Positions 36,487 to 45,722 of a stretch of 64,000 nt of DNA are shown one piece after another. The position numbers and the translations under genes were made by a program. Position 1 is the first letter of the stretch. The number at the start of each line of letters is the position of its first letter. The notes beneath the pieces are model-generated. The model saw only the letters and a list, made by a program, of their open reading frames with translations. It was not told where the DNA came from and made no database searches. The DNA lies in the NCBI RefSeq assembly GCF_035918095.1, contig NZ_CP109137.1, positions 8,000,001 through 8,064,000 of the forward strand, written 5' to 3'. Source of the stretch: Streptomyces sp. NBC_01750. Its GTDB lineage: Bacteria; Actinomycetota; Actinomycetes; Streptomycetales; Streptomycetaceae.

Positions 36487-37293
36487 GTGCGACAGGCTCG
36501 ATTCGACGCGCGGGGCAGCCTCATTCGCTGGACGGAGGCGGCGGGCGAGGGACCGCCGAGGGTGTTTGTGCATGGGCTCGGCGCGGTTTCGTCGGCGTAC
36601 CACGCGCATATCGCCGCCCACCCGGCACTGGCCGGCCGCCGCTCGCTCTTCGTCGATCTGCCCGGACACGGCCTCAGCGACCGGCCGGCGGACTTCGGCT
36701 ACACGCTGGAGGACCACGCGGCCGCACTCGCCGCCGCACTCGAGGCGGCCGGTGTGCGCGGCGCGGAGCTCGTCGGGCACAGCATGGGCGGTGCGGTCGC
36801 GATCGTGCTCGCGTACCGGCGCCCGGATCTGGTGGCACGGCTGGTGGTCACGGAGGGCAATCTCGACCCGAACCCGCCGGTGACGCCGGGCGGCAGCGGA
36901 ATCGCCACGTACGGAGAGGAGGAGTTCGTCCGCGGCGGCGGCTTCGCGCGCGTGCTCGAGCGGGTCGGCCCTGTCTGGTCGGCGACCATGCGTCTGGCGG
37001 ACCCGCTCGCCCTGCACCGCAGTGCGATCGGACTGATGACAGGTACCCGCCCCACGATGCGCCGGATGCTCATGGATCTGCCGCTGGACCGCACATATCT
37101 GCAGGGTGCGCGAAGCGGTGAACTCCCCGGCCACGAGGAGCTGGTGGCCTGTGGAGTACGAGTGCTGACCGTCCCGGACGCCGGTCACAACGTCATGTTC
37201 GACAACCCGGCGGCATTCGTACGGGCGGTCGCCGGCGGTTCAGTTCTGGCGGACCGCGGTCCCGACGCCTCGGTCCTGATGCCTCAGTCCTGA
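36487..37293 (+). CDS. Alpha/beta hydrolase
   Basis: A 268-residue single-domain hydrolase starting at GTG 36487 behind GGGGAG. Nucleophile elbow GHSMGG carries the catalytic Ser, the oxyanion region is VHGLGAVSSAYH, and the catalytic His is in DAGHNVMFDNP. No signal peptide. Substrate unknown. The divergent PadR gene is likely its regulator (inference from arrangement). Confidence 0.88.
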   Translation: MRQARFDARGSLIRWTEAAGEGPPRVFVHGLGAVSSAYHAHIAAHPALAGRRSLFVDLPGHGLSDRPADFGYTLEDHAAALAAALEAAGVRGAELVGHSMGGAVAIVLAYRRPDLVARLVVTEGNLDPNPPVTPGGSGIATYGEEEFVRGGGFARVLERVGPVWSATMRLADPLALHRSAIGLMTGTRPTMRRMLMDLPLDRTYLQGARSGELPGHEELVACGVRVLTVPDAGHNVMFDNPAAFVRAVAGGSVLADRGPDASVLMPQS

Positions 37294-37310
37294 CGGTTCA
37301 GTCCTGAGGA

Positions 37311-37910
37311 TCAGCCCTGGCGGACCGCCAGGGCCAGGAAGCGGGCGTCCTCGTCCACGTACGAGGTCATCCGCCATCCCGAACCGGCCAGCAGCGGGCG
37401 GAGGCTGGGCTCGGCGCGCAGATCGGCCTCGGTGACCTGCCGGCCCTGGCGGGCGGCCAGCGCCGCCCTGCCGATGGGGTGGAACAGCGCGAGCCTGCCG
37501 CCCGGTCGCACGACCCGCGCCAGCTCCCGCAGATTCACATCCGGTTGCGGAAGATGGGCGATGAGGCCGGCAGCGAACACGGCGTCGAGCGATTCGTCGC
37601 GCAGCGGCAGCCGGGCCACATCGGCGAGCAGCAGCAGTCCGCTGCTCCGGCGCCCCCCGCGCACCGCTACCTCCAGCATCGCGGGCGTCAGATCGGCACC
37701 GATTACCGTGCCCCGCGCTCCCACGGCCGACCGCAGGGGAGCCAGGGCGCGGCCGGTGCCGCAGCCCGCGTCGAGCACTGCGTCGCCGGGGCGCAGCCCC
37801 ATCTCGGCGACGGCGGCGGTGTAGGCCGGCCCGTCGTCGGGGAAGCGCGCGTCCCAGTCAGCGGCGCGGACGCCGAAGAACTCCTGCACATGTGCGTGGT
37901 CGTCGGCCAT
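37311..37910 (-). CDS. SAM-dependent methyltransferase (class I)
   Basis: A 199-residue methyltransferase; motif I is VLDAGCGTGRALAPL and post-I acidic residue in VIGADLTPAML, with the motif LRELARVVRPGGRLAL typical of Methyltransf_11 enzymes. Start chosen at MADDHAHVQEFFGVRAADWD (37910); an ATG at 38003 would add 31 residues, and longer frames would overlap the divergent MHYT gene. Substrate unknown. Confidence 0.85.
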   Translation of the reverse strand: MADDHAHVQEFFGVRAADWDARFPDDGPAYTAAVAEMGLRPGDAVLDAGCGTGRALAPLRSAVGARGTVIGADLTPAMLEVAVRGGRRSSGLLLLADVARLPLRDESLDAVFAAGLIAHLPQPDVNLRELARVVRPGGRLALFHPIGRAALAARQGRQVTEADLRAEPSLRPLLAGSGWRMTSYVDEDARFLALAVRQG

Positions 37911-38060
37911 GAGGACATGATCCCTCAGCGAATGGGCGACCGTACGGCGCACATGTTCGAGCGCTGCACGATCGTTCTGAAACATCTCTCTGTCATATTC
38001 CATCAGCTTTCGAAATGCGCCCCCAGCGCGCGCCCCCTTGGGGTCTAGCGTCCCAGAGCC

Positions 38061-38900
38061 ATGGGACATCTGGACCACGCCGCTTTCGGCCTACTGACAC
38101 CCGTGCTGTCGTACGCGATGGCCGTCGTCGGCGCCGCCCTCGGGCTGCGCTGCACCGTACGAGCGCTCGGCACGAGTGGCCGCTCCCGCCGCAATTGGCT
38201 GATCACCGCCGCGTCCGCGATCGGCACCGGCATCTGGACGATGCACTTCGTCGCGATGCTCGGCTTCGCCGTCACCGGCACCGACATCCACTACAACGTG
38301 CCACTGACCATCCTCAGTCTGCTCGTCGCCATGCTTGTCGTCGGCGCCGGCGTCTTCTGTGTCGGTTTCGGGCGTGACCGCGTCACGGCACTGCTGATCG
38401 GCGGCCTCACCACGGGGCTCGGCGTGGCCAGCATGCACTACCTGGGCATGGCTGCCCTGCGGCTGCACGGCTCGGTGCGCTACGACCCGCTGCTCGTCGC
38501 GCTCTCCGTCGTCATCGCCGTGGTCGCTGCGACCGCGGCCCTGTGGGCGGCGCTCAACATCAAGTCACCGGTCGCGGTCGCCGTCGCCTCGCTGGTGATG
38601 GGAGCGGCGGTCAGCAGCATGCACTACACCGGAATGCTCGCCGTCAGCGTGCGGGTCGCTCCTTCCGGTGTCGAACTGCCCGGGGCCGCGGCGATGCAGT
38701 TCATCTTCCCCCTCGCCGTCGGCCTCGGGTCGTACCTCTTCGTCACCGCCGCCTTCGTGGCGCTCTCCCCGACAGCACGCGAGTACGCCGCCCACAACTC
38801 GGACGGGCTGCCGACCGCATCCACAGCCGACCCCGGGCCGGCGACCGAACCCTCGACCACCGCCAGTCCCGCGAGCACCACCACGACCGCCACCGCCTAG
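38061..38900 (+). CDS. MHYT-domain integral membrane sensor protein
   Basis: A 279-residue protein with seven predicted membrane segments containing the three MHYT motifs (MHFVAM, MHYLGM, MHYTGM). The MHYT domain is proposed to bind copper and sense O2, CO or NO. There is no output domain: the C-terminus is a 45-residue Thr/Pro/Ala-rich tail. It is 51 nt upstream of the conservon kinase on the same strand and may be co-transcribed with it, which could link gas sensing to the conservon (inference). Confidence 0.9.
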   Translation: MGHLDHAAFGLLTPVLSYAMAVVGAALGLRCTVRALGTSGRSRRNWLITAASAIGTGIWTMHFVAMLGFAVTGTDIHYNVPLTILSLLVAMLVVGAGVFCVGFGRDRVTALLIGGLTTGLGVASMHYLGMAALRLHGSVRYDPLLVALSVVIAVVAATAALWAALNIKSPVAVAVASLVMGAAVSSMHYTGMLAVSVRVAPSGVELPGAAAMQFIFPLAVGLGSYLFVTAAFVALSPTAREYAAHNSDGLPTASTADPGPATEPSTTASPASTTTTATA

Positions 38901-38951
38901 CCGGCCCGGCTGCCGCCCCACTCCCAGACCCGTACCCGGAACGAGGAGGCC

Positions 38952-41474
38952 ATGCGCACACCCCGCAGGACTTCGGGCGCCGACACCACGCCCCCGCCCC
39001 CACTGCCACCCGCGCCCCCGGCGGCAGCCCGCGGACGACGCGCACACGCCGGCCGGCCCGCCGTCGAACACACCGGACAGGTGCTACCGACCGACGCACC
39101 CCAGCCCCCGGCCGACACCGGCGGACGATGGCTGCTGCGACCCGGAACCGTACGCGCGAAGATCATCTCTCTGCTGATGGTGCCCGTCGTCTCGTTGCTC
39201 GCGCTCTGGGGATTCGCCACGGTCACCACCGCCCAGGACGTGTCGCGGCTGCGCCGGCTGGAGCACGTCGACACCCAGGTACGGGGACCCGTCGCCGCCG
39301 CCGTCGCTGCGCTGCAAGCCGAACGGCGCGCAGCGGTACGCCAGGTGGCGGCACCGGCCGACGAGCGTGCGGCCGCACTCCAGCAGGAAGCCCGGCGCAC
39401 CGACGGCGCCGTGAAGGAGCTGTATCTCGACGGCGAGCACACCGTCGCCGCAGGCGGCGACATGCCGGCCGCCGTCGCGGGACGCCTCGACGAATTCGTC
39501 ACCCGTGCCGAGGAACTGCGCACCCTGCGTACGTCCGTCCTCGGCCGCAAGGCCACCTGGGACGCGACATACGAGCAGTACACCGCCGCCATCGCCGCCG
39601 CGTTCAACGTCTCGGGCGCACTCACCGGCGTCCAGGACACCGGACCCGGCACCGATGCCCGCGTCCTTCTGGAGTTCGCCCGGGCCGGCGAGATGCTCGC
39701 CCGGGAGGACGCACTGCTCACGTCCGCGCAGCTCACCAAGTCCCTCGGCGTTCAGCGGCAGCGGCTGTTCACCGGAGCCGTCTGGACGCGGCGGAGCCTC
39801 GCCGAATCGGCTGTCATCGATCTGCGCGGCCCCGAACGCGCCGCCTGGCGAGCCCTTACCGCGCAGAGCCCCTACCGGCAGCTTCAGGCGGCCGAGGACA
39901 AGGTGCTCGCCGCGCTCTCAGGCCGTCAGGCGGCACAAATCGTCCCGGCCGAAGCCTGGGACAAGGCGCACTCGGCCGTCGGTGACGGAGTGCGCGCCAT
40001 CGAGACGGACGCCCGCGACGCCGCTGCGGACCGGTCCGACCCGGTAGCCAACAGCATCCTCACCCCGGCCGGAGCTGCCGTGCTCCTCGGACTCGCCGCC
40101 GTCGTCGCCTCCCTGGTCATCTCCGTACGCATCGGCCGTGCCCTCGTCGTGGAACTGATCAGCCTGCGCAACACCGCACTCGGGATCGCCCGGCACAAAC
40201 TGCCTCAGGCCATGCGCCGGCTGCGCACCGGCGAAGAGATCGACATCCAGGCCGAAGCCCCGTCAGGACGCCCCGCCGAGGACGAGATCGGCCAAGTCGG
40301 CGAGGCACTCGCAACCGTCCACCGCGCCGCGCTGAGTGCCGCCGTCGAACGCGCCGAACTTGCCGGCAGCATCTCCGGGGTCTTCGTCAACCTCGCGCGC
40401 CGCAGCCAAATCCTGGTCCACCGCCAGCTCGCGCTGCTCGACACCATGGAGCGCCGCGCCGACGATCCGAACGAACTCGGCGACCTCTTCCGCCTCGACC
40501 ACCTCACCACCCGTATGCGGCGGCACGCCGAGAGCCTGATCATCCTGTCCGGCGCGGCGCCGGGGCGCGCCTGGCGTATGCCTGTCCCCCTGACCAGCGT
40601 CGTACGGGCCGCCGTCTCCGAAATCGAGGACTACGCGCGCGTGGAGGTGCGGCAACTGCCCGAGACCGCCATTGCCGGAACGGCCGTCGCCGACGTCACC
40701 CATCTGCTCGCCGAACTCGTCGAGAACGCCGCGCAGTTCTCTCCGCCGCACACCAAGGTGCGCATCAGCGGCGAACCCGTCGGCAACGGCTACGTCCTCG
40801 AGATCGAGGACCGCGGCCTCGGCATGGGCAAGGAGGTCCTCGCCGAAGCCAACCGCAGACTGGCGGAGTCCGAATCACTCGACCTCTTCGACAGTGACCG
40901 GCTCGGCCTCTTCGTCGTCAGCAGGCTCGCCTTCCGCCGGGAGATCAAGGTCCAGCTGCGCACCTCGCCGTACGGCGGTACCACCGCGGTGGTGCTGCTT
41001 CCCACCCCGCTGCTGCAGAGCGCCCTCTCGGCCCCGCCGGGCAACCATGGCGACCCGGGCCCCGGTGACGGCACATCCGTGGCCGCGCGCACCGGGCCCG
41101 CCGCGCCCATCGGGCCCGCCGCGCGCACCACCGTCACTCCCGTCCCGGCGATGGCGCCCAGACCGGTACTCGAATCGCCTGCCGAGCACCGCGTCCCGCC
41201 CGGCGTCACCGCGCTGCGCCTGCGCGGCGCTGCGCCGCAGACCGCGGACGGCGAACTGCCGCGCCGGGTCAGGCAGGCGCACCTCGTCCCGCAACTGCGC
41301 GAGGAGCGCAAGGCCGAGGAGGCGCAGGATCTCGCGGCAGGTGCCGACGACAGCCCGCAACGCACCCCCGAACAGGTACGGGACCGCATGACCGCGTACC
41401 GCAACGGCTGGACCCGGGGCGGCGGCGCCGCCCCCGGCACGGCCGCCCCCGGCAGCGAAGGAGACGAAGCATGA
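38952..41474 (+). CDS. cvnA: Conservon sensor histidine kinase (CvnA type)
   Basis: An 840-residue membrane sensor kinase. A proline-rich cytosolic N-terminus is followed by TM1 (about 70-92), an extracellular nitrate-sensor-like (NIT) region to about 370, TM2 near 375-395, a HAMP-like linker, a degenerate HisKA segment (DLFRLDHLTTRMRRHAESL) and a HATPase_c domain with N box ELVENAAQFSPPHTK. The C-terminal 140 residues are low-complexity. ATG with GAGGAGG. Its stop overlaps the roadblock gene start. CvnA-D proteins form a membrane complex resembling eukaryotic GPCR/G-protein systems. Confidence 0.92.
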   Translation: MRTPRRTSGADTTPPPPLPPAPPAAARGRRAHAGRPAVEHTGQVLPTDAPQPPADTGGRWLLRPGTVRAKIISLLMVPVVSLLALWGFATVTTAQDVSRLRRLEHVDTQVRGPVAAAVAALQAERRAAVRQVAAPADERAAALQQEARRTDGAVKELYLDGEHTVAAGGDMPAAVAGRLDEFVTRAEELRTLRTSVLGRKATWDATYEQYTAAIAAAFNVSGALTGVQDTGPGTDARVLLEFARAGEMLAREDALLTSAQLTKSLGVQRQRLFTGAVWTRRSLAESAVIDLRGPERAAWRALTAQSPYRQLQAAEDKVLAALSGRQAAQIVPAEAWDKAHSAVGDGVRAIETDARDAAADRSDPVANSILTPAGAAVLLGLAAVVASLVISVRIGRALVVELISLRNTALGIARHKLPQAMRRLRTGEEIDIQAEAPSGRPAEDEIGQVGEALATVHRAALSAAVERAELAGSISGVFVNLARRSQILVHRQLALLDTMERRADDPNELGDLFRLDHLTTRMRRHAESLIILSGAAPGRAWRMPVPLTSVVRAAVSEIEDYARVEVRQLPETAIAGTAVADVTHLLAELVENAAQFSPPHTKVRISGEPVGNGYVLEIEDRGLGMGKEVLAEANRRLAESESLDLFDSDRLGLFVVSRLAFRREIKVQLRTSPYGGTTAVVLLPTPLLQSALSAPPGNHGDPGPGDGTSVAARTGPAAPIGPAARTTVTPVPAMAPRPVLESPAEHRVPPGVTALRLRGAAPQTADGELPRRVRQAHLVPQLREERKAEEAQDLAAGADDSPQRTPEQVRDRMTAYRNGWTRGGGAAPGTAAPGSEGDEA

Positions 41475-41893
41475 CCGAGCACGAGCCAGCCGCAGTCCGC
41501 CACACTTTCGGTGACCTCGACTGGCTGCTGGACGACCTCGTACTGCGGGTCGGCGAAGTCCGCCACGCGGTCGTGCTTTCCAACGACGGCCTACCGGTCG
41601 GCGCGTCGACAGCGCTGACCCGCGAGGACGCCGAGCATCTGGCCGCCGTCGCCTCCGGATTCCACAGCCTGGCCAAGGGCGCGGGGCACCATTTCCACGC
41701 CGGCGGCGTACGGCAGACGATGGTCGAGATGGACGACGGCTTCCTCTTCGTGGCGGCCGCGGGAGACGGCTCCTGCCTCGCGGTGCTCACCTCTGTCGTC
41801 GGAGACATCGGCCTGATCGCCTACGAGATGGCCCGCCTTGTCAAGCGCGTCGGCGAGCATCTGCGCACCCCGCCGCGCATCACCGCGACGTGA
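41471..41893 (+). CDS. cvnB: Conservon roadblock/LC7 protein (CvnB type)
   Basis: A 140-residue single roadblock/LC7 domain, with the family segments DLDWLLDDLVLRVGEVRHAV, VLSNDGLPVGAS and GDGSCLAVL. Such proteins act as scaffolds or regulators of the conservon GTPase, at the membrane with CvnA. Translationally coupled to cvnA by ATGA overlap and followed 4 nt later by cvnC. Confidence 0.93.
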   Translation: MTEHEPAAVRHTFGDLDWLLDDLVLRVGEVRHAVVLSNDGLPVGASTALTREDAEHLAAVASGFHSLAKGAGHHFHAGGVRQTMVEMDDGFLFVAAAGDGSCLAVLTSVVGDIGLIAYEMARLVKRVGEHLRTPPRITAT

Positions 41894-41897
41894 CGAC

Positions 41898-42308
41898 GTG
41901 AATGACGTGACCGACATCGCCGATTTGAGCGGCAGCCAGTGGTACGACGCCGACGCAGGCCCGCTCGTCCGCCCGTACGCGATGACCGGCGGACGGACCA
42001 AGCCGGGCCCCGGCAACGTACGGTTCGACCTCATCGCCCTCGTCGATATCGCCGCCGACGCACCCGGGCCGGCCGAGGAGTCTCTCCTCGGGCCCGAGCA
42101 CCGCGCGCTGCTCACCCTCTGCCGCTGCGAGACCCAGTCCGTCGCGGAACTCGCTGCCGACGCCGATCTGCCCGTCGGTGTCGTACGCGTCCTCCTCGGC
42201 GATCTGCTCGAAGCGGGCCATGTCAGGGTCAGCCGTCCCGTACCACCGGCGCAGCTGCCCGACGAGAGGATCCTCAGGGAGGTGATCGACGGCCTGCGGG
42301 CTCTCTAG
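41898..42308 (+). CDS. cvnC: Conservon DUF742 protein (CvnC type)
   Basis: A 136-residue DUF742 protein with WYDADAGPLVRPYAMTGGRT, then FDLIALV, and a C-terminal winged-helix-like part (LCRCETQSVAELAADADLPV, VRVLLGDLLEAGHV). GTG at 41898 (or 41907) is the likely start. Last gene of the contiguous block; normally the GTPase cvnD would follow directly, but here it lies 0.9 kb away beyond an inverted gene. Confidence 0.9.
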   Translation: MNDVTDIADLSGSQWYDADAGPLVRPYAMTGGRTKPGPGNVRFDLIALVDIAADAPGPAEESLLGPEHRALLTLCRCETQSVAELAADADLPVGVVRVLLGDLLEAGHVRVSRPVPPAQLPDERILREVIDGLRAL

Positions 42309-42401
42309 CCGCTGAACCCGCTGAACCTGCTGACCCCCATGAAGCCGCTCCACCCGCTCCAGCCGCTCAAGGCGTCGTGCTCAGCTCCCAGTCCGCCCTG
42401 G

Positions 42402-42923
42402 TCAGCCCGTACTCGACAGCGCCGAGCTCGGAGCCTCGATGATGTCCGCGAAGAAGGTCCGGACGAAGGTGAGCCCCACCTTCTCCATCACGCGGCGCGA
42501 ACGGGCGTTGACCGTCATCGTGTTCGCGATCACCCGCTCCACGCCGAGTTCGGAGAAGCCCTTATGGATCAGCGCGCGCGAGCCTTCCGTCGCATGGCCG
42601 CGGCCCCATGCCGCCGAGCCGAGCCGGTAGCCGAGTTCGACCACCGCACTGCTGTGGTCGTCCAGTGGCCGGAAGACGAACCAGCCCAGAAACTCCTTCG
42701 TGGTCCGCTCCTCGGTCGCCCGGAAGACGCGGTTGTCGAGAGACGGACAGTGATGAAGAAACCGCGGCAGCGACTCGGCACGGACCGCTTCCCGCGTCGT
42801 CGGCCGGCCTCCGTTGATGAAACGCATGACCTCGGGATCGTTGTCGAGGTCGAGCAGATGGTCCACGTCGGCCTCGCTGAACGGGCGAGGGGCCAGACGC
42901 TCGGTCACCAGGAAAGTGGCCAT
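42402..42923 (-). CDS. GNAT-family N-acetyltransferase with altered C-terminus
   Basis: A 173-residue acetyltransferase of the RimJ/RimL-like group: TERLAPRPFSEADVDHLLDL, acetyl-CoA motif GRGHATEGSRALI, and VNARSRRVMEKVGL. Start at ATG 42923 behind GAGGATC. The last 12 residues (after FADI) do not match the family. Reading the same DNA shifted by one base gives GSELGAVEYGLTRADWEL ending at 42367, which is the expected ending. So a one-base loss near 42435 has truncated or altered the tail, or there is a base-call error. It interrupts the conservon. Confidence 0.8.
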   Translation of the reverse strand: MATFLVTERLAPRPFSEADVDHLLDLDNDPEVMRFINGGRPTTREAVRAESLPRFLHHCPSLDNRVFRATEERTTKEFLGWFVFRPLDDHSSAVVELGYRLGSAAWGRGHATEGSRALIHKGFSELGVERVIANTMTVNARSRRVMEKVGLTFVRTFFADIIEAPSSALSSTG

Positions 42924-43209
42924 GATCCGATCCTCGGCACCGGGGGCCGCGGCCGCCGGCGAATATCTATCCGTGCCCCGCCGGGACGGGATCGAATTGC
43001 GTGCTGATTCGGGCATCGAGTGGACCCCTATCAGTCACAACGCTCTAAATGCGATCCCTTCGCCCGGGACAGGGGCGCGCTTGCCATGCTGATCGCGTAC
43101 TGGCATGGACCACCGCTTAATTGGCTGACCCGAGACCTCAAAGACCTTTCTGACCTGCGTGCTTCATGGGCGGGCCAGATATCTTGGGCTCACTCTTGAG
43201 AGAAGTGAC

Positions 43210-43815
43210 ATGGCTTCCGAGAGCTCTGAAAATACTGGCGGGGAGACGACCGACCTCGCGCTGAAAATACTCGTCGCCGGCGGTTTCGGCGTCGGCAAGA
43301 CCACCCTGGTCGGCGCGGTCAGTGAGATACGTCCTCTGCGTACGGAGGAACAGCTGAGCCAGGCGGGGAGCACGATTGACGACACCGGGGGAGTGGACAA
43401 GAAGTCCACCACGACCGTCGCCATGGATTTTGGACGTATCACCATCCGCTCGGGTCTGTCCCTCTACCTGTTCGGGACTCCGGGGCAGGACCGTTTCTGG
43501 TTTCTGTGGGACGAGCTTTCCCAGGGAGCGCTGGGAGCCGTCGTCCTCGCGGACACCCGGCGCCTCGTGGACTGCTTCCCGGCCGTCGATTTCTTCGAAC
43601 ACCGCCGGATCCCCTTCGTCGTCGCTGTCAACTGCTTCGCAGGCGCCCGCACCTACGGCGCGCACGAAGTCTCATGCGCTCTCGACCTGGAACGAGGGAC
43701 TCCTGTGGTGCTCTGCGATGCGCGCGACCGGGACTCGGGAAAGGAGGTGCTCGTACGACTCGTCGAGTACGCAGGGCGGATGCATACGGCCCGGCTGCTG
43801 GATTCGGTCGGCTAG
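43210..43815 (+). CDS. cvnD: Conservon-type GTP-binding protein (CvnD type)
   Basis: A 201-residue small-GTPase-like protein: P-loop GGFGVGKTT, switch region with DDTGGVDKKSTTTVAMDFGR, G3-like GTPGQDRF, and NCF in place of NKxD. These are conservon GTPase features. ATG at 43210, site GAGAGAAG. It has its own promoter region (287 nt to the inverted acetyltransferase) and is followed 85 nt later by a second roadblock gene, so it may belong to a partial second conservon rather than to the cvnABC block. Confidence 0.9.
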   Translation: MASESSENTGGETTDLALKILVAGGFGVGKTTLVGAVSEIRPLRTEEQLSQAGSTIDDTGGVDKKSTTTVAMDFGRITIRSGLSLYLFGTPGQDRFWFLWDELSQGALGAVVLADTRRLVDCFPAVDFFEHRRIPFVVAVNCFAGARTYGAHEVSCALDLERGTPVVLCDARDRDSGKEVLVRLVEYAGRMHTARLLDSVG

Positions 43816-43900
43816 TCGCACCTTGCCGTGCCGCCTCTCGTACGAAAGGCTAACGGACAACAGCGGGGTCACGGGGAACGTATGAACGGGGAGGACCAAC

Positions 43901-44305
43901 ATGGCGTTGGACAAGGGACTCGACTGGCTTCTGGACGACCTGACCAAGAGGATCGAACACATACGGCACGCACTGGTGCTGTCCAACGACGGCCTGGTGA
44001 CGGGGGCCAGCACGGGACTGGCGCGGGAGGACGCGGAACACCTCGCCGCGGTCTCTTCCGGTCTGCACTCGCTCGCCCGGGGTTCGGGACGCCATTTCAG
44101 GGCCGGCAAGGCACGCCAGACCATGGTCGAGTTCGATGAGGCCCTGCTCTTCGTCACTGCGGCGGGCGACGGAAGCTGCCTGTGCGTACTCAGCTCCGCC
44201 GACGCCGACGTCGGCCTGGTGGCATACGAGATGACGCTGATGGTCAACCGGGTCGGCGAGCATCTGGGCGTCGCCGCCAGGCAGCCGGGCAGCGGCACCC
44301 GCTGA
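43901..44305 (+). CDS. Second roadblock/LC7 protein
   Basis: A 134-residue roadblock/LC7 protein close to the CvnB protein 2.4 kb upstream (shared GLDWLLDDL-, VLSNDGL-, REDAEHLAAV-, ARQTMVEFDE- and AAGDGSCL-type segments), probably a duplicate. ATG with GGGGAGGA. It pairs with the GTPase upstream. No DUF742 or kinase follows. Confidence 0.92.
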   Translation: MALDKGLDWLLDDLTKRIEHIRHALVLSNDGLVTGASTGLAREDAEHLAAVSSGLHSLARGSGRHFRAGKARQTMVEFDEALLFVTAAGDGSCLCVLSSADADVGLVAYEMTLMVNRVGEHLGVAARQPGSGTR

Positions 44306-44425
44306 GCTGCGGGAACCCAAGCTCGACAGCGGCCGGTCCGTGGTTATCCACAGGTCCGGCGGAATGTGCTTGGTTCGGGCTACGGTCGTCACCGAGAGTA
44401 TTCACACCTCACGGGGGAGACCGTC

Positions 44426-45325
44426 ATGACGGTGAAAGCAGCGGCTGCGCCTGGCCTGGCGCCGGGCCGTGCCCTTCAGGAACTGGATCTGAAGCGCGGC
44501 GAGTTCGATCTCGCGATCCAGCTGGGTTACATCCGTACGACACCCGGCCCGAGCGGAGGCCCGCCGAGGATCGAGCAGCGGGAGATCGACCGGCTGCGAG
44601 GGAAGGAAGGATTCCCGGGCGCACTGCGGGAGCGGGTTCGGACCGTCGGTACGGTGGAAGGCACGCGGCTCATTTCGATCAGCCCGGCGCGCTTCGCCCG
44701 GCTCGCCCGCACGGGCCACTTCACCCCGGTCCGGTTCTATCTGAACCGCTACCGCGCGGTCGTCTGGCTCTATCTGGCGGAAGAGCTCCGCCAGTTCGCC
44801 CTCGCCCACCCCGGCCTCCTCAGCGGCAGAACCCCGCCGGCGCTGCGAGCCGTGCTGGACGCGGGTGAGGACCGGCGCGCACGCAACTGGCGGGGGCGGA
44901 CTCTTGGGCTGCTGCTGCGCAGGACCGCGGATCCGTGGGAGCGTGCGGCAGCGATTGCTTCCGTGCTCGACCCGGTCACGGTGGCCGAGGTGGCGACCGA
45001 CCCGTACGAACGCTCACATCTGCGCGTGCTCCGGCCCGAACTCGTCCCCGGGCGCCCGGAGTCGCAGGCGGCGCGCGAAGTGGTGGAGCGGCTGCTCCTG
45101 GCGGACCATCGGGATGAGATTCTCTGGCACCGGGTGAGCCTGGCCGAGGCGCTGCGGGAGGCGCGAGAGCTCCGCCCCGCTCCGCGCCCCGTCCCCACGA
45201 CCGAGTCCCGGACGGTCCCGGGGGCCGTCCCGAGGGGCGCGCGGCTGCTGCCGGTGCGCCGGAATCCTTACGGTCGCGCTCTCATGACGCGACTGCGGTT
45301 CAGGAAGGCCGGCCCCATGGCCTGA
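44426..45325 (+). CDS. DUF6397-type protein
   Basis: A 299-residue basic, arginine-rich protein of a family widespread in Streptomyces (DUF6397 by recall). The N-terminal ALQELDLKRGEFDLAIQLGY looks like a helix-turn-helix and is followed by IEQREIDRLRG, so DNA binding is possible. Start ATG 44426 behind GGGGGAGA. The C-terminal 50 residues are Pro/Arg-rich. Function unknown. Confidence 0.8.
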   Translation: MTVKAAAAPGLAPGRALQELDLKRGEFDLAIQLGYIRTTPGPSGGPPRIEQREIDRLRGKEGFPGALRERVRTVGTVEGTRLISISPARFARLARTGHFTPVRFYLNRYRAVVWLYLAEELRQFALAHPGLLSGRTPPALRAVLDAGEDRRARNWRGRTLGLLLRRTADPWERAAAIASVLDPVTVAEVATDPYERSHLRVLRPELVPGRPESQAAREVVERLLLADHRDEILWHRVSLAEALREARELRPAPRPVPTTESRTVPGAVPRGARLLPVRRNPYGRALMTRLRFRKAGPMA

Positions 45326-45345
45326 CGGCGATTGCGGGCGGTGCG

Positions 45346-45456
45346 ATGCGCTGGGTGCTCATCCACACGCTCGAGGAGACGGCACGGCATGCGGGGCATA
45401 AGGACATCGTGCGCGAGCTGATCGACGGCGCCACCGGAGATCCCCCGCGGAGCTGA
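45346..45456 (+). pseudogene. C-terminal fragment of a DinB/DUF664-family protein
   Basis: 36 codons reading MRWVLIHTLEETARHAGHKD followed by IVRELIDGATGD. This is the last helix of the mycothiol-dependent DinB-like (DUF664) family, including its metal-ligand histidine motif EETARHAGH. The rest of the protein (about 130 residues) is missing, so it is a relic. Confidence 0.7.
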
Positions 45457-45722
45457 CGCTGTTCGTCCCGGCCCGGTCCCGAGGGCAGCGGCGCGATCCG
45501 GCCGGGCGGGTTGGGGCCTCAGTAGCAGGAGGGGATTGGGTGGCTGATGGGGTGACAGATGCGATGACGAAAGCCCGGTTCGGGAGCGTCGGGCCAACAA
45601 CGGCGCCTCCACGCCGGGTGCTTCGGCGGCCCGAGGCTTCATACTGCCTCTACCCCCGAAGCCCCGCGGGAGCCGAAGGACACGGACGGGGCCGTCCCCG
45701 CCGCAGCGTGCGGCGTACGCTG

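Noticed and set aside
38952..41474. Nitrate-responsive NarX-type kinase
   Set aside because: The sensor region is NIT-like, but the roadblock and DUF742 neighbours identify a conservon kinase; the ligand is unknown.
42309..42370. CCGCTGAAC-type direct repeats after cvnC as a regulatory element
   Set aside because: Short and irregular, and they overlap the lost reading frame of the acetyltransferase tail; coding relic is the simpler explanation.
44344..44352. TTATCCACA, a perfect E. coli-type DnaA box
   Set aside because: Single copy, no cluster and no dnaA/dnaN nearby; Streptomyces prefers TTGTCCACA. Probably chance.
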